This document shows, piece by piece, positions 18,434 to 27,480 of a DNA stretch of 64,000 bases (within the stretch, counting starts at the first letter, position 1; every line of letters starts with the position of its first letter). Origin of the DNA: Albibacterium sp963696875 (lineage in GTDB: Bacteria; Bacteroidota; Bacteroidia; Sphingobacteriales; Sphingobacteriaceae); NCBI GenBank assembly GCA_963696875.1, contig CAVOLQ010000001.1, forward strand, positions 124,001-188,000, read 5' to 3'. The translations under genes and the position numbers were made by a program. A model generated the notes under the pieces. It was not told the DNA's origin. It did no database searches and was given only the letters and a program-made list of their open reading frames with translations.

Positions 18434-18478
18434 AGACTTGCGAAGTCACTTTCAAGATGTCAGTGAGTTCGCAAGCCT
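18434..18478. repeat. Palindromic intergenic repeat, copy 2 (terminator-like)
   Basis: Inverted repeat AGACTTGCGAA (18434-18444) against TTCGCAAGCCT (18468-18478). The central block CACTTTCAAGAT (18447-18458) is the reverse complement of 961-972 in copy 1. A second, outer inverted pair flanks it (TAATAGGT at 18423-18430 and ACCTATTA at 18506-18513). Like copy 1, it lies between convergent gene ends (18414 and 18537). Probably a dispersed palindrome used as a bidirectional terminator. Confidence 0.7.
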
Positions 18479-18536
18479 ATAGCCATCATAACCCCAAAAC
18501 CTAACACCTATTAGCTCATACCCATCACCTATTTCT

Positions 18537-19907
18537 TCACGGCTTTTTAGCCAACTCCAATGCTGCAGTAGTAGTATAGTATTTCGCAATCATATTAGGA
18601 ACTTCCCATTCAGGCATCTTTCCTTTTTTCATGTAGTCAAGAAATTTCTCCGTTACTCTGGCGAAGTGCGCTTCATGCCCTTCCTTGTATTTCGCAGGAA
18701 TGGATACTTTCCAGCCCTTATTTTCTTCTATTAATTCAACTCCAGGGTAGCTTTGTTGTATTTGTTTCAATTTAGTAAATAATACTTCTTTATAGGCGGC
18801 AGTTTTTCCTTCGATTGGCTCAATATAAAGTTCGGGCTTAAACTGCTGCTCTGCTTCTTGTCGAATCACAAGGTTGGATTTGGTTCCCCGCATGATTGAA
18901 TAATGGGTATCCGCAGTTCCTTTCGGTGCTTCATAAGCCCATTTTACAGCTACTTTAACATGTACTCCCTTTAATTTGTAATTGAATTCACCATTGGCAT
19001 AGACTTTTAGACTATCGTTTACGACATCCTTATTTAAGAAATCGGGAAATGCATTTACTTTCGTAATAGACTTGAACTGCCCTAAGGATAAGTCGGTAGA
19101 CCATCTTTTTGCGGATTGCATTTCGATGTCTTTTTCATAGTCAATCACCTTTTCAGGTGAGATTCCCCATTGAATCAGATCTACTAGGTGAGTCGTGACA
19201 TCTACAATTCCTTCACCCTGTTGGCGGGTATCGAAAAACCAAGAAGGACGGATGAGCGTATTTCCTGATACTTGTTTATAGAAATGATGTGTACTTTCTT
19301 TAGTTACAGCTGGGTTTTCGGCGCTTCCTATTTCTAACGTTCCGAATACTTCAGGAATCAAAGAAAACTCTCTTTGCAACCTATTAGTTATTTCATAACG
19401 TTCCGTCATGACGTCATAAAGAAACAGATTTTTATCATGAGCCGTTTTAAAACTCTCTTTTAGAACTTCAAAGCTTTGTCCATCAATAGCCATGGGCTTG
19501 TCGGCAAGAACGTTAAATCCATGATTAATAGAATTGCTAATATAATCTGTCTTTTTTAAGTTATTGCTCGCTAGCATCACTACGTTACCAGCTTTATCTT
19601 TGAGCATTTTTTCAAAAAAATCGGGCCCAGTGTAAATCACTTCGTTCCACGAAGTAGGATTTTCAGAGTCAGCATTGTATTTTTCAATTAAGCTTAGGTG
19701 GTTGTTTAGTTCTTCTCCTTCTGGCGCATAGACATATACGGTTGAATCCACATCAGGATACATTGATTTTTGGACCAATGCCGAATGGAAATGACCGGGA
19801 TCAAGCGTAATGAGTTTTACTTTGTCGTCAAAATTTGGAATCGAATCACCAGGATTAGTACATCCGGTAGCGGCAAGCATAGATAAGATAATACACATAT
19901 TTTTCAT
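18537..19907 (-). CDS. Gfo/Idh/MocA-type oxidoreductase lipoprotein (putative oxidoreductase C-terminal domain)
   Basis: 456 residues. The signal peptide ends in AATGC, so it is a lipoprotein. The body is a divergent Gfo/Idh/MocA protein in which the usual GxGxxG start is replaced by KLITLDPGHFHSALVQKS. NLKKTDYISNSINHGFNVLADKPMAID (about residues 120-146) keeps the family's DKP motif, and a long C-terminal domain follows. I know this architecture from Bacteroidota clusters of exported sugar oxidoreductases. The cofactor site looks altered, so catalysis is uncertain. It is 51 bp downstream of the haem dehydrogenase at 19959 and probably shares its transcript, which suggests joint periplasmic sugar or glycoside oxidation. 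Confidence 0.82.
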   Translation of the reverse strand: MKNMCIILSMLAATGCTNPGDSIPNFDDKVKLITLDPGHFHSALVQKSMYPDVDSTVYVYAPEGEELNNHLSLIEKYNADSENPTSWNEVIYTGPDFFEKMLKDKAGNVVMLASNNLKKTDYISNSINHGFNVLADKPMAIDGQSFEVLKESFKTAHDKNLFLYDVMTERYEITNRLQREFSLIPEVFGTLEIGSAENPAVTKESTHHFYKQVSGNTLIRPSWFFDTRQQGEGIVDVTTHLVDLIQWGISPEKVIDYEKDIEMQSAKRWSTDLSLGQFKSITKVNAFPDFLNKDVVNDSLKVYANGEFNYKLKGVHVKVAVKWAYEAPKGTADTHYSIMRGTKSNLVIRQEAEQQFKPELYIEPIEGKTAAYKEVLFTKLKQIQQSYPGVELIEENKGWKVSIPAKYKEGHEAHFARVTEKFLDYMKKGKMPEWEVPNMIAKYYTTTAALELAKKP

Positions 19908-19958
19908 ACAAAAGATTTTATTTCCGCATTAATCAATTACTAAGTTAATGTTTTTTCT

Positions 19959-22247
19959 TTACGGGCGTTTCCAATAAGAATCTATTTCACTCATCGTAAA
20001 TGCCTTGTCTCTATTTTTAAATTTATTACGGACTTTTATTATGTCTTCTTCAGTTACATTAGAAGCATTGTTACTCCAGGCGCTTCGAATAAAACTGATA
20101 ATTTGAGCGATGTCTTGGTTTGAAAACTCAGGATTTTGCCCTATTGGAGGCATGTCGCCTGATACCTTTGGAGTAGTTCCATTGACTATTATTGGTCCGG
20201 TCAATCCAAAAAGTACTGTCGCAATTACTTTATCCTCTTCACCGACTACCCAATCAGACTTATTTAACTGGGGCGCCAGACCTTCTAAGCCATAGCCGTC
20301 CTTACCGTGACAAGTTGAGCATGTTGAATTGTAAATCAAGGCACCCTGAGGGAATTTTTCAATAGCTGCCTTCGTATTTATATCGTCCTTTGCTTTAGCA
20401 ATATCGGAAAGGGTCTTCTGTAGCTTTGATTTTATTACCGCGTCGGTAATTGCGTCTTTTGCGCTAATTCGTTTTAAAAATTCTTCTTCTTTATTTTCTA
20501 GATTAGTGATAATTGCATCAGCAACAAGCTCGTCTTTAGGGAAGGACTCAATTAATTTATCCAATAAATTCGTTGCGGCGGATTCACTAAAAGCTTCTAT
20601 TCTCTTGGATATAAAAGCAATGTAAGGAGCTGAGGATGCATTCTTCTGGCTAATCAGTTGTTCGAAATGAGGAATGAAAACGGAATAGTTTTCCTCATTG
20701 ATTATTGATGCAATTACACCGAAAGCTTGCATTTGGACATGCCAATCCGTTTGGTTGAATAAGGTAACTACATCTTCGGACCTTAAGGCTCCCAGACCTT
20801 CTAAAGTCCAAAGAGAATGAATTTGCGCTAATGAGTTGTCGCTATCTTTTAAAAGAGCTTGAAGTCTGGGGATGGCACCGGTCATCCGTTTATCGATCAA
20901 GATTTGTTGCGACTTGTCCCTAATCCATCCATTAGGGTGCGCTAAAAGCTTTACTAATCCTTCGATACTTGTAGGAAAAGAAAGCAATTCCCTTTTGCTC
21001 TTTTTAGGGGATATTCTATAAATACGGCCATATGAATTTGGTTGATCAAGTACTCTCGACTTTATTTCGCCTTTTAAATAGTCGGTTAAATAGGTTTTAT
21101 GCTGGATAATTCCCCTGTACATGTCCACAACATAAAGTGCACCATCGGGTCCATTCGTAATAGTTACTGGTCGAAAACGCTCATCTACGCTTCTAAGAAA
21201 TTCCTTTTCTTCGTAGGCTTGCTTTCCTTCAACTAAATTACCATTTTCTCGGAGAATGTTTCGTTTTATAAGATTGGCAGCAGGTTCAGGAACAAAGGCA
21301 TTAAATGAATAATCATTATCAAATAAATCGCCTCGATAAATGGTTAAGCCGCTTGCTGCAGTAAAGTTAACTAGCCTAAGGTTGCTGTCCAGTATTCCTT
21401 CCATATATCCCCGATTAACACCTGAAGTTGGTCTTGCTGGATATACCCGATTGTTAGGTACAATGGCCTCGTTAAATCCGGCTATCTTCCGTTGATTTAT
21501 ATTGGTCGCCCCCAATCCAGGAAGGAAATAGTCACCCAAAACATTTGCTGAATTATGATTATAATATAAACGGCCATAATTGTCCTGGGCGATGCCCCAT
21601 TGTCCTCGGAAATGAGTTTTTTCGATAATCCATTCGTCTCCTTTCTTCCTATACCGCTTATCCGATTTGGCATTATAAATCCAATTATCTAGCGCACGAA
21701 GCAACCCGTTAGGTTGGTGTTCTACATTCCCACCAATTGCATATTCATCATCTACCAATACTTTTTTGCCAGGCCGGTCGTTTAGAATGGAGACGTACCA
21801 AAGAAACGGTGGTTCTGCGATAAGGATTCCATCTTCTATTAAGCATATTGCACGTGGCATGACAAGGGAATCCATAAAGATCAAACGATTCTCGAAGATT
21901 CCATCTAAGTCCTTATCCTCTAAAATCACAATCTTCCCTGAAGGTTGATCTTCACCTGTGCCAACTGTATCTAACATATAGCTATGCATCTCAACAATCC
22001 ATATTCTTCCCTTTTCATCAAAGGTCATTGCAGTGGGGGAATTCACTAATGGTTCAGCGGCAATAAGTTCAACTTTAAAGCCCTCTTCCACCTCCATCTT
22101 CTTCAAAGATTGTTTTGGGGAAAGCGCTGGAGACGTAGAAAAATCTTCAGCAGAATGACAGGAACTTCCTACAAATACATAGAATAACCATATGAAATAA
22201 AGTAATTTATAAAGACGCATGCGAGAAGTTTTTAGCGATGTCTGCAA
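19959..22247 (-). CDS. PVC-type haem-binding dehydrogenase lipoprotein (beta-propeller, HEAT region, cytochrome c)
   Basis: 762 residues. A lipoprotein signal ends in VGSSC; an internal Met at residue 10 (position 22220) is an equally good start. The N-terminal beta-propeller (about 50-440) has FKVELIAAEPLVNSPTAMTF, GRIWIVEMHSY and TITNGPDGALYVVDMYRG, typical of the membrane-bound dehydrogenase family first noticed in planctomycetes. A HEAT-like helical middle (about 440-610) follows, then a cytochrome c domain with CSTCHG at about residue 640 and a downstream methionine ligand (SGDMPPIG). It is expected to oxidise a sugar or alcohol and hand electrons to haem. First gene of a two-gene minus-strand unit, divergent from the hexuronate operon. 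Confidence 0.88.
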   Translation of the reverse strand: MQTSLKTSRMRLYKLLYFIWLFYVFVGSSCHSAEDFSTSPALSPKQSLKKMEVEEGFKVELIAAEPLVNSPTAMTFDEKGRIWIVEMHSYMLDTVGTGEDQPSGKIVILEDKDLDGIFENRLIFMDSLVMPRAICLIEDGILIAEPPFLWYVSILNDRPGKKVLVDDEYAIGGNVEHQPNGLLRALDNWIYNAKSDKRYRKKGDEWIIEKTHFRGQWGIAQDNYGRLYYNHNSANVLGDYFLPGLGATNINQRKIAGFNEAIVPNNRVYPARPTSGVNRGYMEGILDSNLRLVNFTAASGLTIYRGDLFDNDYSFNAFVPEPAANLIKRNILRENGNLVEGKQAYEEKEFLRSVDERFRPVTITNGPDGALYVVDMYRGIIQHKTYLTDYLKGEIKSRVLDQPNSYGRIYRISPKKSKRELLSFPTSIEGLVKLLAHPNGWIRDKSQQILIDKRMTGAIPRLQALLKDSDNSLAQIHSLWTLEGLGALRSEDVVTLFNQTDWHVQMQAFGVIASIINEENYSVFIPHFEQLISQKNASSAPYIAFISKRIEAFSESAATNLLDKLIESFPKDELVADAIITNLENKEEEFLKRISAKDAITDAVIKSKLQKTLSDIAKAKDDINTKAAIEKFPQGALIYNSTCSTCHGKDGYGLEGLAPQLNKSDWVVGEEDKVIATVLFGLTGPIIVNGTTPKVSGDMPPIGQNPEFSNQDIAQIISFIRSAWSNNASNVTEEDIIKVRNKFKNRDKAFTMSEIDSYWKRP

Positions 22248-22296
22248 ATTTTATCGGAGTCTATTTAACTGCATTCGATCATGTTACATAATTATG

Positions 22297-22340
22297 CAAA
22301 AGAATTATTATATCAAAATTTAAGTTTAATAATTCTTTTG
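22297..22340. promoter_or_regulatory. 14-bp perfect inverted repeat in divergent promoter region
   Basis: CAAAAGAATTATTA (22297-22310) and its exact complement (22327-22340) flank a 16-nt spacer. The site lies in the 188-bp gap between the divergent starts at 22247 (minus) and 22436 (plus), just upstream of a TATATTTA box (22354-22361) that is one base off the Bacteroidota -7 consensus. It could be an operator shared by both transcripts or a hairpin in a leader. Confidence 0.45.
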
Positions 22341-22435
22341 ATATTCTAACTTTTATATTTATCTATGTGTACGTAAACAATGTAGCATCCTTTTTAGGAA
22401 TAAATTAAAAGAACGCGTTAATAACATAACTTTTC

Positions 22436-23731
22436 ATGGAACAAACTAAAAAAGGAAATTATCGCTGGGTAATTTGTGCTTTGTTATTTTTCGCTACCAC
22501 TATTAATTATATTGATAGGCAAGTAATCGGTTTGTTAAAACCCACTTTAGAGAGGGAGTTTCATTGGACTGAGGTAGACTATGGGTACATTGTGATGGCT
22601 TTTGCCAGTATGTATGCACTAGGATATGTACTTTTCGGTAGCTTTATAGATAAAGTAGGAACTAAAGTCGGCTATGGTATTTCTGTTACTGTTTGGAGCA
22701 TTGCGGCTATAGGCCATGCTTTTGCGAAAAGCGCTTTAGGTTTTGGTGTAGCGAGGGCCTTTTTGGGTTTAGCCGAAGCGGGAAATTTCCCGGCAGGAGT
22801 AAAAGCTGTGGCAGAATGGTTCCCCAAAAAAGAACGTGCGTTGGCAACGGGAATTTTTAATTCGGGTACCAGCATAGGTGCCGTCGTAGCTCCAATATTG
22901 GTGCCATGGATATTGGGAGTTTATGGTTGGAAAGAAGCCTTTTGGATTACTGGAGCTTTGGGTTTTGTTTGGTTGATATTCTGGTGGCGGTATTATGAAA
23001 TTCCTACTAAGCAGAAGCGTCTTAAACAAAAAGAGCTTGATTTCATCATCAGTGATGAAAAGGAGGCTGAAGAAGCTCCGATTAAATTGAAATGGAGCCA
23101 ATTGCTTGGCTTGCGTCAAACTTGGGTGTTTATAGTTGGAAAGGTACTTACTGATCCAATTTGGTGGTTCTTTTTATTTTGGTTACCTTCCTACTTTGCG
23201 GATACTTTTGCTCTAGATTTAAGTAAACCTAGCATGCATCTCGTAGTGATTTATGGTGCCACCACTTTTGGAAGTATAGGGGGAGGATATTTATCATCCC
23301 ATTTTATAAAAATCGGATGGCCTGTGTTAAAGGCACGGAAAACTACTTTATTTATAGTAGCTATTGCGGTTTTACCTATTCTTTTTGCACAATTTGCTAC
23401 GGATATATGGGTAGCAGTAGCCATAATAAGTGTTGCAACAGCGGCGCATCAAGCTTGGAGTGCAAATATCTTTACAATTGTTTCTGACATGTTCCCAAAG
23501 AATGCGGTAAGTTCTGTAGTGGGTATTGGTGGAATGTCGGGTTCAATTGCTTCTGCCATATTTCCAATTCTCGTAGGCTTCCTTTTGGCTTACTATAAAG
23601 ATCTGGGTAATATTACAGCTGGCTATAATATTTTATTTATCATCTGCGGCTGTGCTTATTTTTTAGCTTGGGTAATAATTCAGTTGTTAACCAGACGAAT
23701 GAAGCCCATTGATTTGAATCTGAAACAATAA
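22436..23731 (+). CDS. exuT: MFS hexuronate transporter (ExuT family)
   Basis: 431 residues with about twelve hydrophobic segments. It is a major-facilitator protein of the anion:cation symporter group: the N-terminal ATTINYIDRQVIGLLKPTL, the cytoplasmic loop GSFIDKVGTKVGYG and EWFPKKERALATGIFNSGTS are typical of ExuT. It should import D-glucuronate and/or galacturonate across the inner membrane with protons. It is 4 bp upstream of uxuA, in one operon with uxuA and uxaC, which fixes hexuronate as the likely substrate. Confidence 0.9.
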   Translation: MEQTKKGNYRWVICALLFFATTINYIDRQVIGLLKPTLEREFHWTEVDYGYIVMAFASMYALGYVLFGSFIDKVGTKVGYGISVTVWSIAAIGHAFAKSALGFGVARAFLGLAEAGNFPAGVKAVAEWFPKKERALATGIFNSGTSIGAVVAPILVPWILGVYGWKEAFWITGALGFVWLIFWWRYYEIPTKQKRLKQKELDFIISDEKEAEEAPIKLKWSQLLGLRQTWVFIVGKVLTDPIWWFFLFWLPSYFADTFALDLSKPSMHLVVIYGATTFGSIGGGYLSSHFIKIGWPVLKARKTTLFIVAIAVLPILFAQFATDIWVAVAIISVATAAHQAWSANIFTIVSDMFPKNAVSSVVGIGGMSGSIASAIFPILVGFLLAYYKDLGNITAGYNILFIICGCAYFLAWVIIQLLTRRMKPIDLNLKQ

Positions 23732-23735
23732 TAGA

Positions 23736-24911
23736 ATGAACTATAAAATGATTCCAACCATGCGTTGGTTTGGTCCAAATGATCCAGTAAAATTAAGCGA
23801 TTTAAGGCAAGCTGGTTGTGAAGGTGTTGTTACTGCTTTGCATCACATTCCAAATGGGGTAGTATGGGAGGTTGGGGAGATAAAAAAGCGTAAAAGTCAA
23901 ATTCGAGATTACGGAATGCAGTGGTCCGTCGTTGAAAGTCTTCCAGTTTCCGAAGAAATTAAAACGCAAAGCGGGAATTATTTAAAATTAATTGAAAATT
24001 ATAAACAGTCGATTCAAAATTTGGCTAGTTGTGGTATAAATACAATCACCTATAACTTTATGCCTATTTTAGATTGGACCCGGACCGATTTGGGCTATAC
24101 CTTAGCTAACGGTGCGAAAGCCTTGCGTTTTGAAAAAATTGCCTTAGTAATATTCGATCTTTTTATTTTGAAAAGGCAAAATGCCGAAGTGGATTATAGT
24201 GAAGAAGAAATAAAAAAGGCCAAGGTTCGCTTTGAGCAAATGGGCGCTAATGAAAAGAAGGAGCTACAGGCTACTATTTTAGCTGGTTTGCCAGGTAGTG
24301 AGGAAGGTTATAGCATTGAGAAATTTCAAACTGCACTTGATACTTACCAGGGGATAGATGCAAATCGTTTGAGAGAGAATTTGACTAATTTCCTAGAACA
24401 AATTATTCCCATAGCAGAGGCTAATGGTGTAAAAATGGTGATCCACCCGGATGATCCCCCTTATCCTATTCTAGGTTTACCGAGGGTAGTAAGCAGGGCC
24501 TCTGACTTCGATTATCTGTTTAGTAATGTACCTTCGAAAAGCAATGGAATTTGCTTTTGTACGGGCTCCTTAGGGGTTATCGCAAACAATGACTTGCCCG
24601 AAATGGTTAAGCAATTTGGAGATCGAATTTATTTCTTGCATTTAAGAAATACCAAACGGAATGAGCAAGGCGACTTCTTTGAAGCCAATCACTTAGAGGG
24701 GGATACCGATATGTATTCGGTAGTAAAAGAGGTGGTTGGCGTTATGCAAAAGAACAAAGTTAGTATTCCTTTTCGCCCTGATCATGGTCATCAAATGCTT
24801 GATGATTTAAATAAAGTGGTTAATCCAGGCTACTCCGCGATTGGAAGATTAAAAGGTCTTGCAGAAATAAGAGGTCTTGAATATGGAATTGAAAGAGCTT
24901 TAGAAAAGTAA
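23736..24911 (+). CDS. uxuA: Mannonate dehydratase
   Basis: 391 residues, full-length UxuA, which dehydrates D-mannonate to 2-keto-3-deoxygluconate in glucuronate breakdown. Recognised by MIPTMRWFGPNDPVKLSDLR, TALHHIPNGVVW, INTITYNFMPILDWTRTDL, VIHPDDPPYPILGLPRVVS and FRPDHGHQM. The histidine and aspartate residues in the last two motifs are those of the Mn/Fe site of the TIM-barrel fold. The codon after its stop is separated by one base from the uxaC start, so the two are tightly coupled. No uxuB (fructuronate reductase) is in this operon. Confidence 0.96.
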   Translation: MNYKMIPTMRWFGPNDPVKLSDLRQAGCEGVVTALHHIPNGVVWEVGEIKKRKSQIRDYGMQWSVVESLPVSEEIKTQSGNYLKLIENYKQSIQNLASCGINTITYNFMPILDWTRTDLGYTLANGAKALRFEKIALVIFDLFILKRQNAEVDYSEEEIKKAKVRFEQMGANEKKELQATILAGLPGSEEGYSIEKFQTALDTYQGIDANRLRENLTNFLEQIIPIAEANGVKMVIHPDDPPYPILGLPRVVSRASDFDYLFSNVPSKSNGICFCTGSLGVIANNDLPEMVKQFGDRIYFLHLRNTKRNEQGDFFEANHLEGDTDMYSVVKEVVGVMQKNKVSIPFRPDHGHQMLDDLNKVVNPGYSAIGRLKGLAEIRGLEYGIERALEK

Positions 24912-24912
24912 C

Positions 24913-26313
24913 ATGAAAGAATTTTTAGGTGAAGATTTTTTGTTAGAAAATGATTTCGCTAGTCAACTCTATCACGGTTACGCCAGGTCAATGCCGATTA
25001 TCGATTATCATAGTCATCTTTCTCCACAACAAATCGCCGAAGACCATCAATTTGAAAACTTAACTCAAATATGGTTATACGGCGATCATTACAAATGGCG
25101 CGCAATGCGTGCAAATGGGGTACCAGAGGAATTTGTTACCGGAAACAGAAGTGATTATGAGAAATTTGAAAAGTGGGCTGAAACGGTTCCAAATACAGTA
25201 AGAAACCCCTTGTATCATTGGACCCATTTGGAACTAAAGCGTTATTTTGACATAAATGAACTTCTTGCACCTCAAACTGCAAAGAGAATCTACGACGAGT
25301 GTTCGGAGAAGTTACAATCTCCAGAATATTCTACACGCAATCTATTGAAAAAGATGAATGTAAGGATGGTCGGCACTACCGATAGTCCATTAGATGATTT
25401 GTTATTCCATGAAGCCATCAAGAATGATCGCTTCGAAATAAATGTACTTCCAACATTTAGACCAGACGCCTTTATGGAAGTGGAGAACGTTGCTAAACTA
25501 AATGCTTTAATAAAAGACTTAGAAAACCTGACTTCGCTAAAAATCTTAACCTTTAAGGATTACTTAAAGGCTTTAAGGCAAAGACATGATCATTTTGCGG
25601 AAAGAGGCTGCAAAATATCTGACCATGGCCTAGCGCATATGTATGCTGAAGAATATACCATACAAGAGGTGGAAGCTATTTTCAAAAAAGTATTGAATGG
25701 AGAGCTAATTGAACATGTTGAAAGTCTGAAATTCAAATCGGCCTTATTGTATCACTTTGCCTTGTGGGGTCATGAGAACGGGTGGGTTCAACAATTTCAC
25801 CTAGGCGCTCTTAGAAATAATAACAGCCGTCTGTTGAAAAGTATCGGTGCGGATGCAGGGCTCGATTCCATGGGTGATTTTCAACAAGGCATTCATTTAT
25901 CCCGCTTTCTGGATAAACTTGACAAAACAAATACTTTAGCAAAAACCATACTTTACAATTTAAACCCTGCAGATAATGATCTTTTTGCAACGATGGCAGG
26001 CAACTTCAACGACGGTTCTGTTGTTGGGAAAATGCAATATGGTGCTGCATGGTGGTTTCTTGACCAAAAGAAGGGAATCCAAGATCAGTTGAATTCTGTA
26101 TCCAATATGGGGTTATTGAGTCGTTTTATAGGGATGTTAACCGATTCGCGCAGTTTCCTATCTTACCCTCGTCACGAATATTTCCGGAGGATCCTTTGCA
26201 ATATGATCGGTGAAGATGTTAAAAAAGGCGAGTTGCCTCATGATTTGGAATTTCTTGGTAAGCTTGTTCAAGATGTTTGCTTTAATAATGCGAAGTCTTA
26301 TTTTAATATATAA
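24913..26313 (+). CDS. uxaC: Glucuronate isomerase (uronate isomerase)
   Basis: 466 residues, full-length UxaC. It converts D-glucuronate to fructuronate (and galacturonate to tagaturonate). It is an amidohydrolase-superfamily enzyme: the metal-binding IDYHSHLSP lies near the N-terminus, with WKWRAMRANG-type text (HYKWRAMRANGVPEEFVTG), VGTTDSPLDDL, the LHLGA-like FHLGALRNNNSR and LTDSRSFLSYPRHEYFRR at the C-terminus. It starts one base after uxuA. With ExuT and UxuA it makes a glucuronate route that lacks only fructuronate reductase, which must be elsewhere or be the SDR at 16729. Confidence 0.96.
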   Translation: MKEFLGEDFLLENDFASQLYHGYARSMPIIDYHSHLSPQQIAEDHQFENLTQIWLYGDHYKWRAMRANGVPEEFVTGNRSDYEKFEKWAETVPNTVRNPLYHWTHLELKRYFDINELLAPQTAKRIYDECSEKLQSPEYSTRNLLKKMNVRMVGTTDSPLDDLLFHEAIKNDRFEINVLPTFRPDAFMEVENVAKLNALIKDLENLTSLKILTFKDYLKALRQRHDHFAERGCKISDHGLAHMYAEEYTIQEVEAIFKKVLNGELIEHVESLKFKSALLYHFALWGHENGWVQQFHLGALRNNNSRLLKSIGADAGLDSMGDFQQGIHLSRFLDKLDKTNTLAKTILYNLNPADNDLFATMAGNFNDGSVVGKMQYGAAWWFLDQKKGIQDQLNSVSNMGLLSRFIGMLTDSRSFLSYPRHEYFRRILCNMIGEDVKKGELPHDLEFLGKLVQDVCFNNAKSYFNI

Positions 26314-26429
26314 TGCTCAATAGCGCTTTGACCATTGACATCTAATCAACTTTGATCTGGAATAACTTATATATTATATAATTTAGATAAACAACCATAA
26401 TAGTCTTATAATCACATAACCAATTAAAT

Positions 26430-27398
26430 ATGAAGATGAAAGCACTTTCTTTTCTTGTTTTTGCATTATTCTTTTCCTTGCTTGGTCGGAGCTATGGTCA
26501 ACAAAGTCCGCAAGTCGAAATTGGCAATCACATCATTCAAGCAAAAATTTATTTACCCGATTCAAAAGACGGATATTATAGAGGTTCACGATTTGACTGG
26601 TCGGGTGTAATTCCTGAATTAACATTTAAGGGACATTCCTATTTTGGACAATGGTTTGAAAAATATAGCCCTACGTTACATGATGCCATCATGGGGCCGG
26701 TAGAGGCATTTGCTCCCTTAGACTATGAATTTACTAAGCCCGGAGATTCCTTTGTTAAAATAGGAGTGGGTATTCTCAAGAAACCAAATGATTCGTCCTA
26801 TTCTTTTAGTACAGAATATCAAATCTTAAACTATGGGGAATGGAAAGTCCAAGAACAAGCTGATCAAGTTGAATTTACACATAAACTTGATGATGGTGAG
26901 TATGCTTATGAGTATAAAAAGACCATACATTTATCAAAGGGCGAACCCAAAATGGTCATAAAGCATACACTAAAGAATCTTGGGAAAAAAACAATAGAAA
27001 CCGATGTTTATAACCATAATTTCTTCGTTATCGATAATCAACCTATTGGGCCAGATTTTGAGGTTAAATTCCCTTTTGCAATAGCTACCGTAGAACCGAT
27101 AAATGCAGAACTGTCGATTATTTCAGGAAATAAAATGCATTTTGTAAAAGAGTTCAAAGAAAGGCAATATGTGTTTTATCATTTAGAGGGTTATAATAAA
27201 ACTAGTGAGGATTACGATATCCGCATTGAAAATCATAAGACAGGTGCTGGAGTTAGAATTACTAGTAATAGACCTCTTTCTAAACTGGCCTTTTGGTCCT
27301 CGAATAAAACTCTAAGTCCCGAACCCTATATAGATATAAAAATAGAGCCAGGAAATACGTTTAACTGGGACATTAATTACGAGTTTTATTTATTTTAA
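26430..27398 (+). CDS. Secreted aldose-epimerase-like (galactose mutarotase fold) protein
   Basis: 322 residues with a Sec signal peptide (LSFLVFALFFSLLGRSYGQ). The body looks like the supersandwich fold of galactose mutarotases and D-hexose-6-phosphate epimerases: GYYRGSRFDWSGVIPELTF near the start, LKNLGKKTIETDVYNHNFFVID in the middle and a C-terminal PEPYIDIKIEPG. It may interconvert anomers of sugars arriving in the periplasm. It is 116 bp after uxaC with a strong terminator behind it, so it probably ends the hexuronate transcript or has its own promoter. The fold call is by motif resemblance only. Confidence 0.65.
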   Translation: MKMKALSFLVFALFFSLLGRSYGQQSPQVEIGNHIIQAKIYLPDSKDGYYRGSRFDWSGVIPELTFKGHSYFGQWFEKYSPTLHDAIMGPVEAFAPLDYEFTKPGDSFVKIGVGILKKPNDSSYSFSTEYQILNYGEWKVQEQADQVEFTHKLDDGEYAYEYKKTIHLSKGEPKMVIKHTLKNLGKKTIETDVYNHNFFVIDNQPIGPDFEVKFPFAIATVEPINAELSIISGNKMHFVKEFKERQYVFYHLEGYNKTSEDYDIRIENHKTGAGVRITSNRPLSKLAFWSSNKTLSPEPYIDIKIEPGNTFNWDINYEFYLF

Positions 27399-27433
27399 GA
27401 AAGAAAAATACTCATAACTGAAAAAACTGCTAT

Positions 27434-27476
27434 AAAGCAAAGCGGGCATTCAAATTTTGAATGCCCGCTTTGCTTT
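27434..27476. terminator. Bidirectional rho-independent terminator
   Basis: A nearly loopless 21-bp perfect inverted repeat (27434-27454 and 27456-27476) with a GC-rich core (AGCGGGCATTC) is followed by T5 on the plus strand and mirrored by an A-run on the other side. It lies between the convergent ends of the 26430 gene and the susD at 27481, so it can stop transcription from both directions. Confidence 0.92.
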
Positions 27477-27480
27477 TTGT

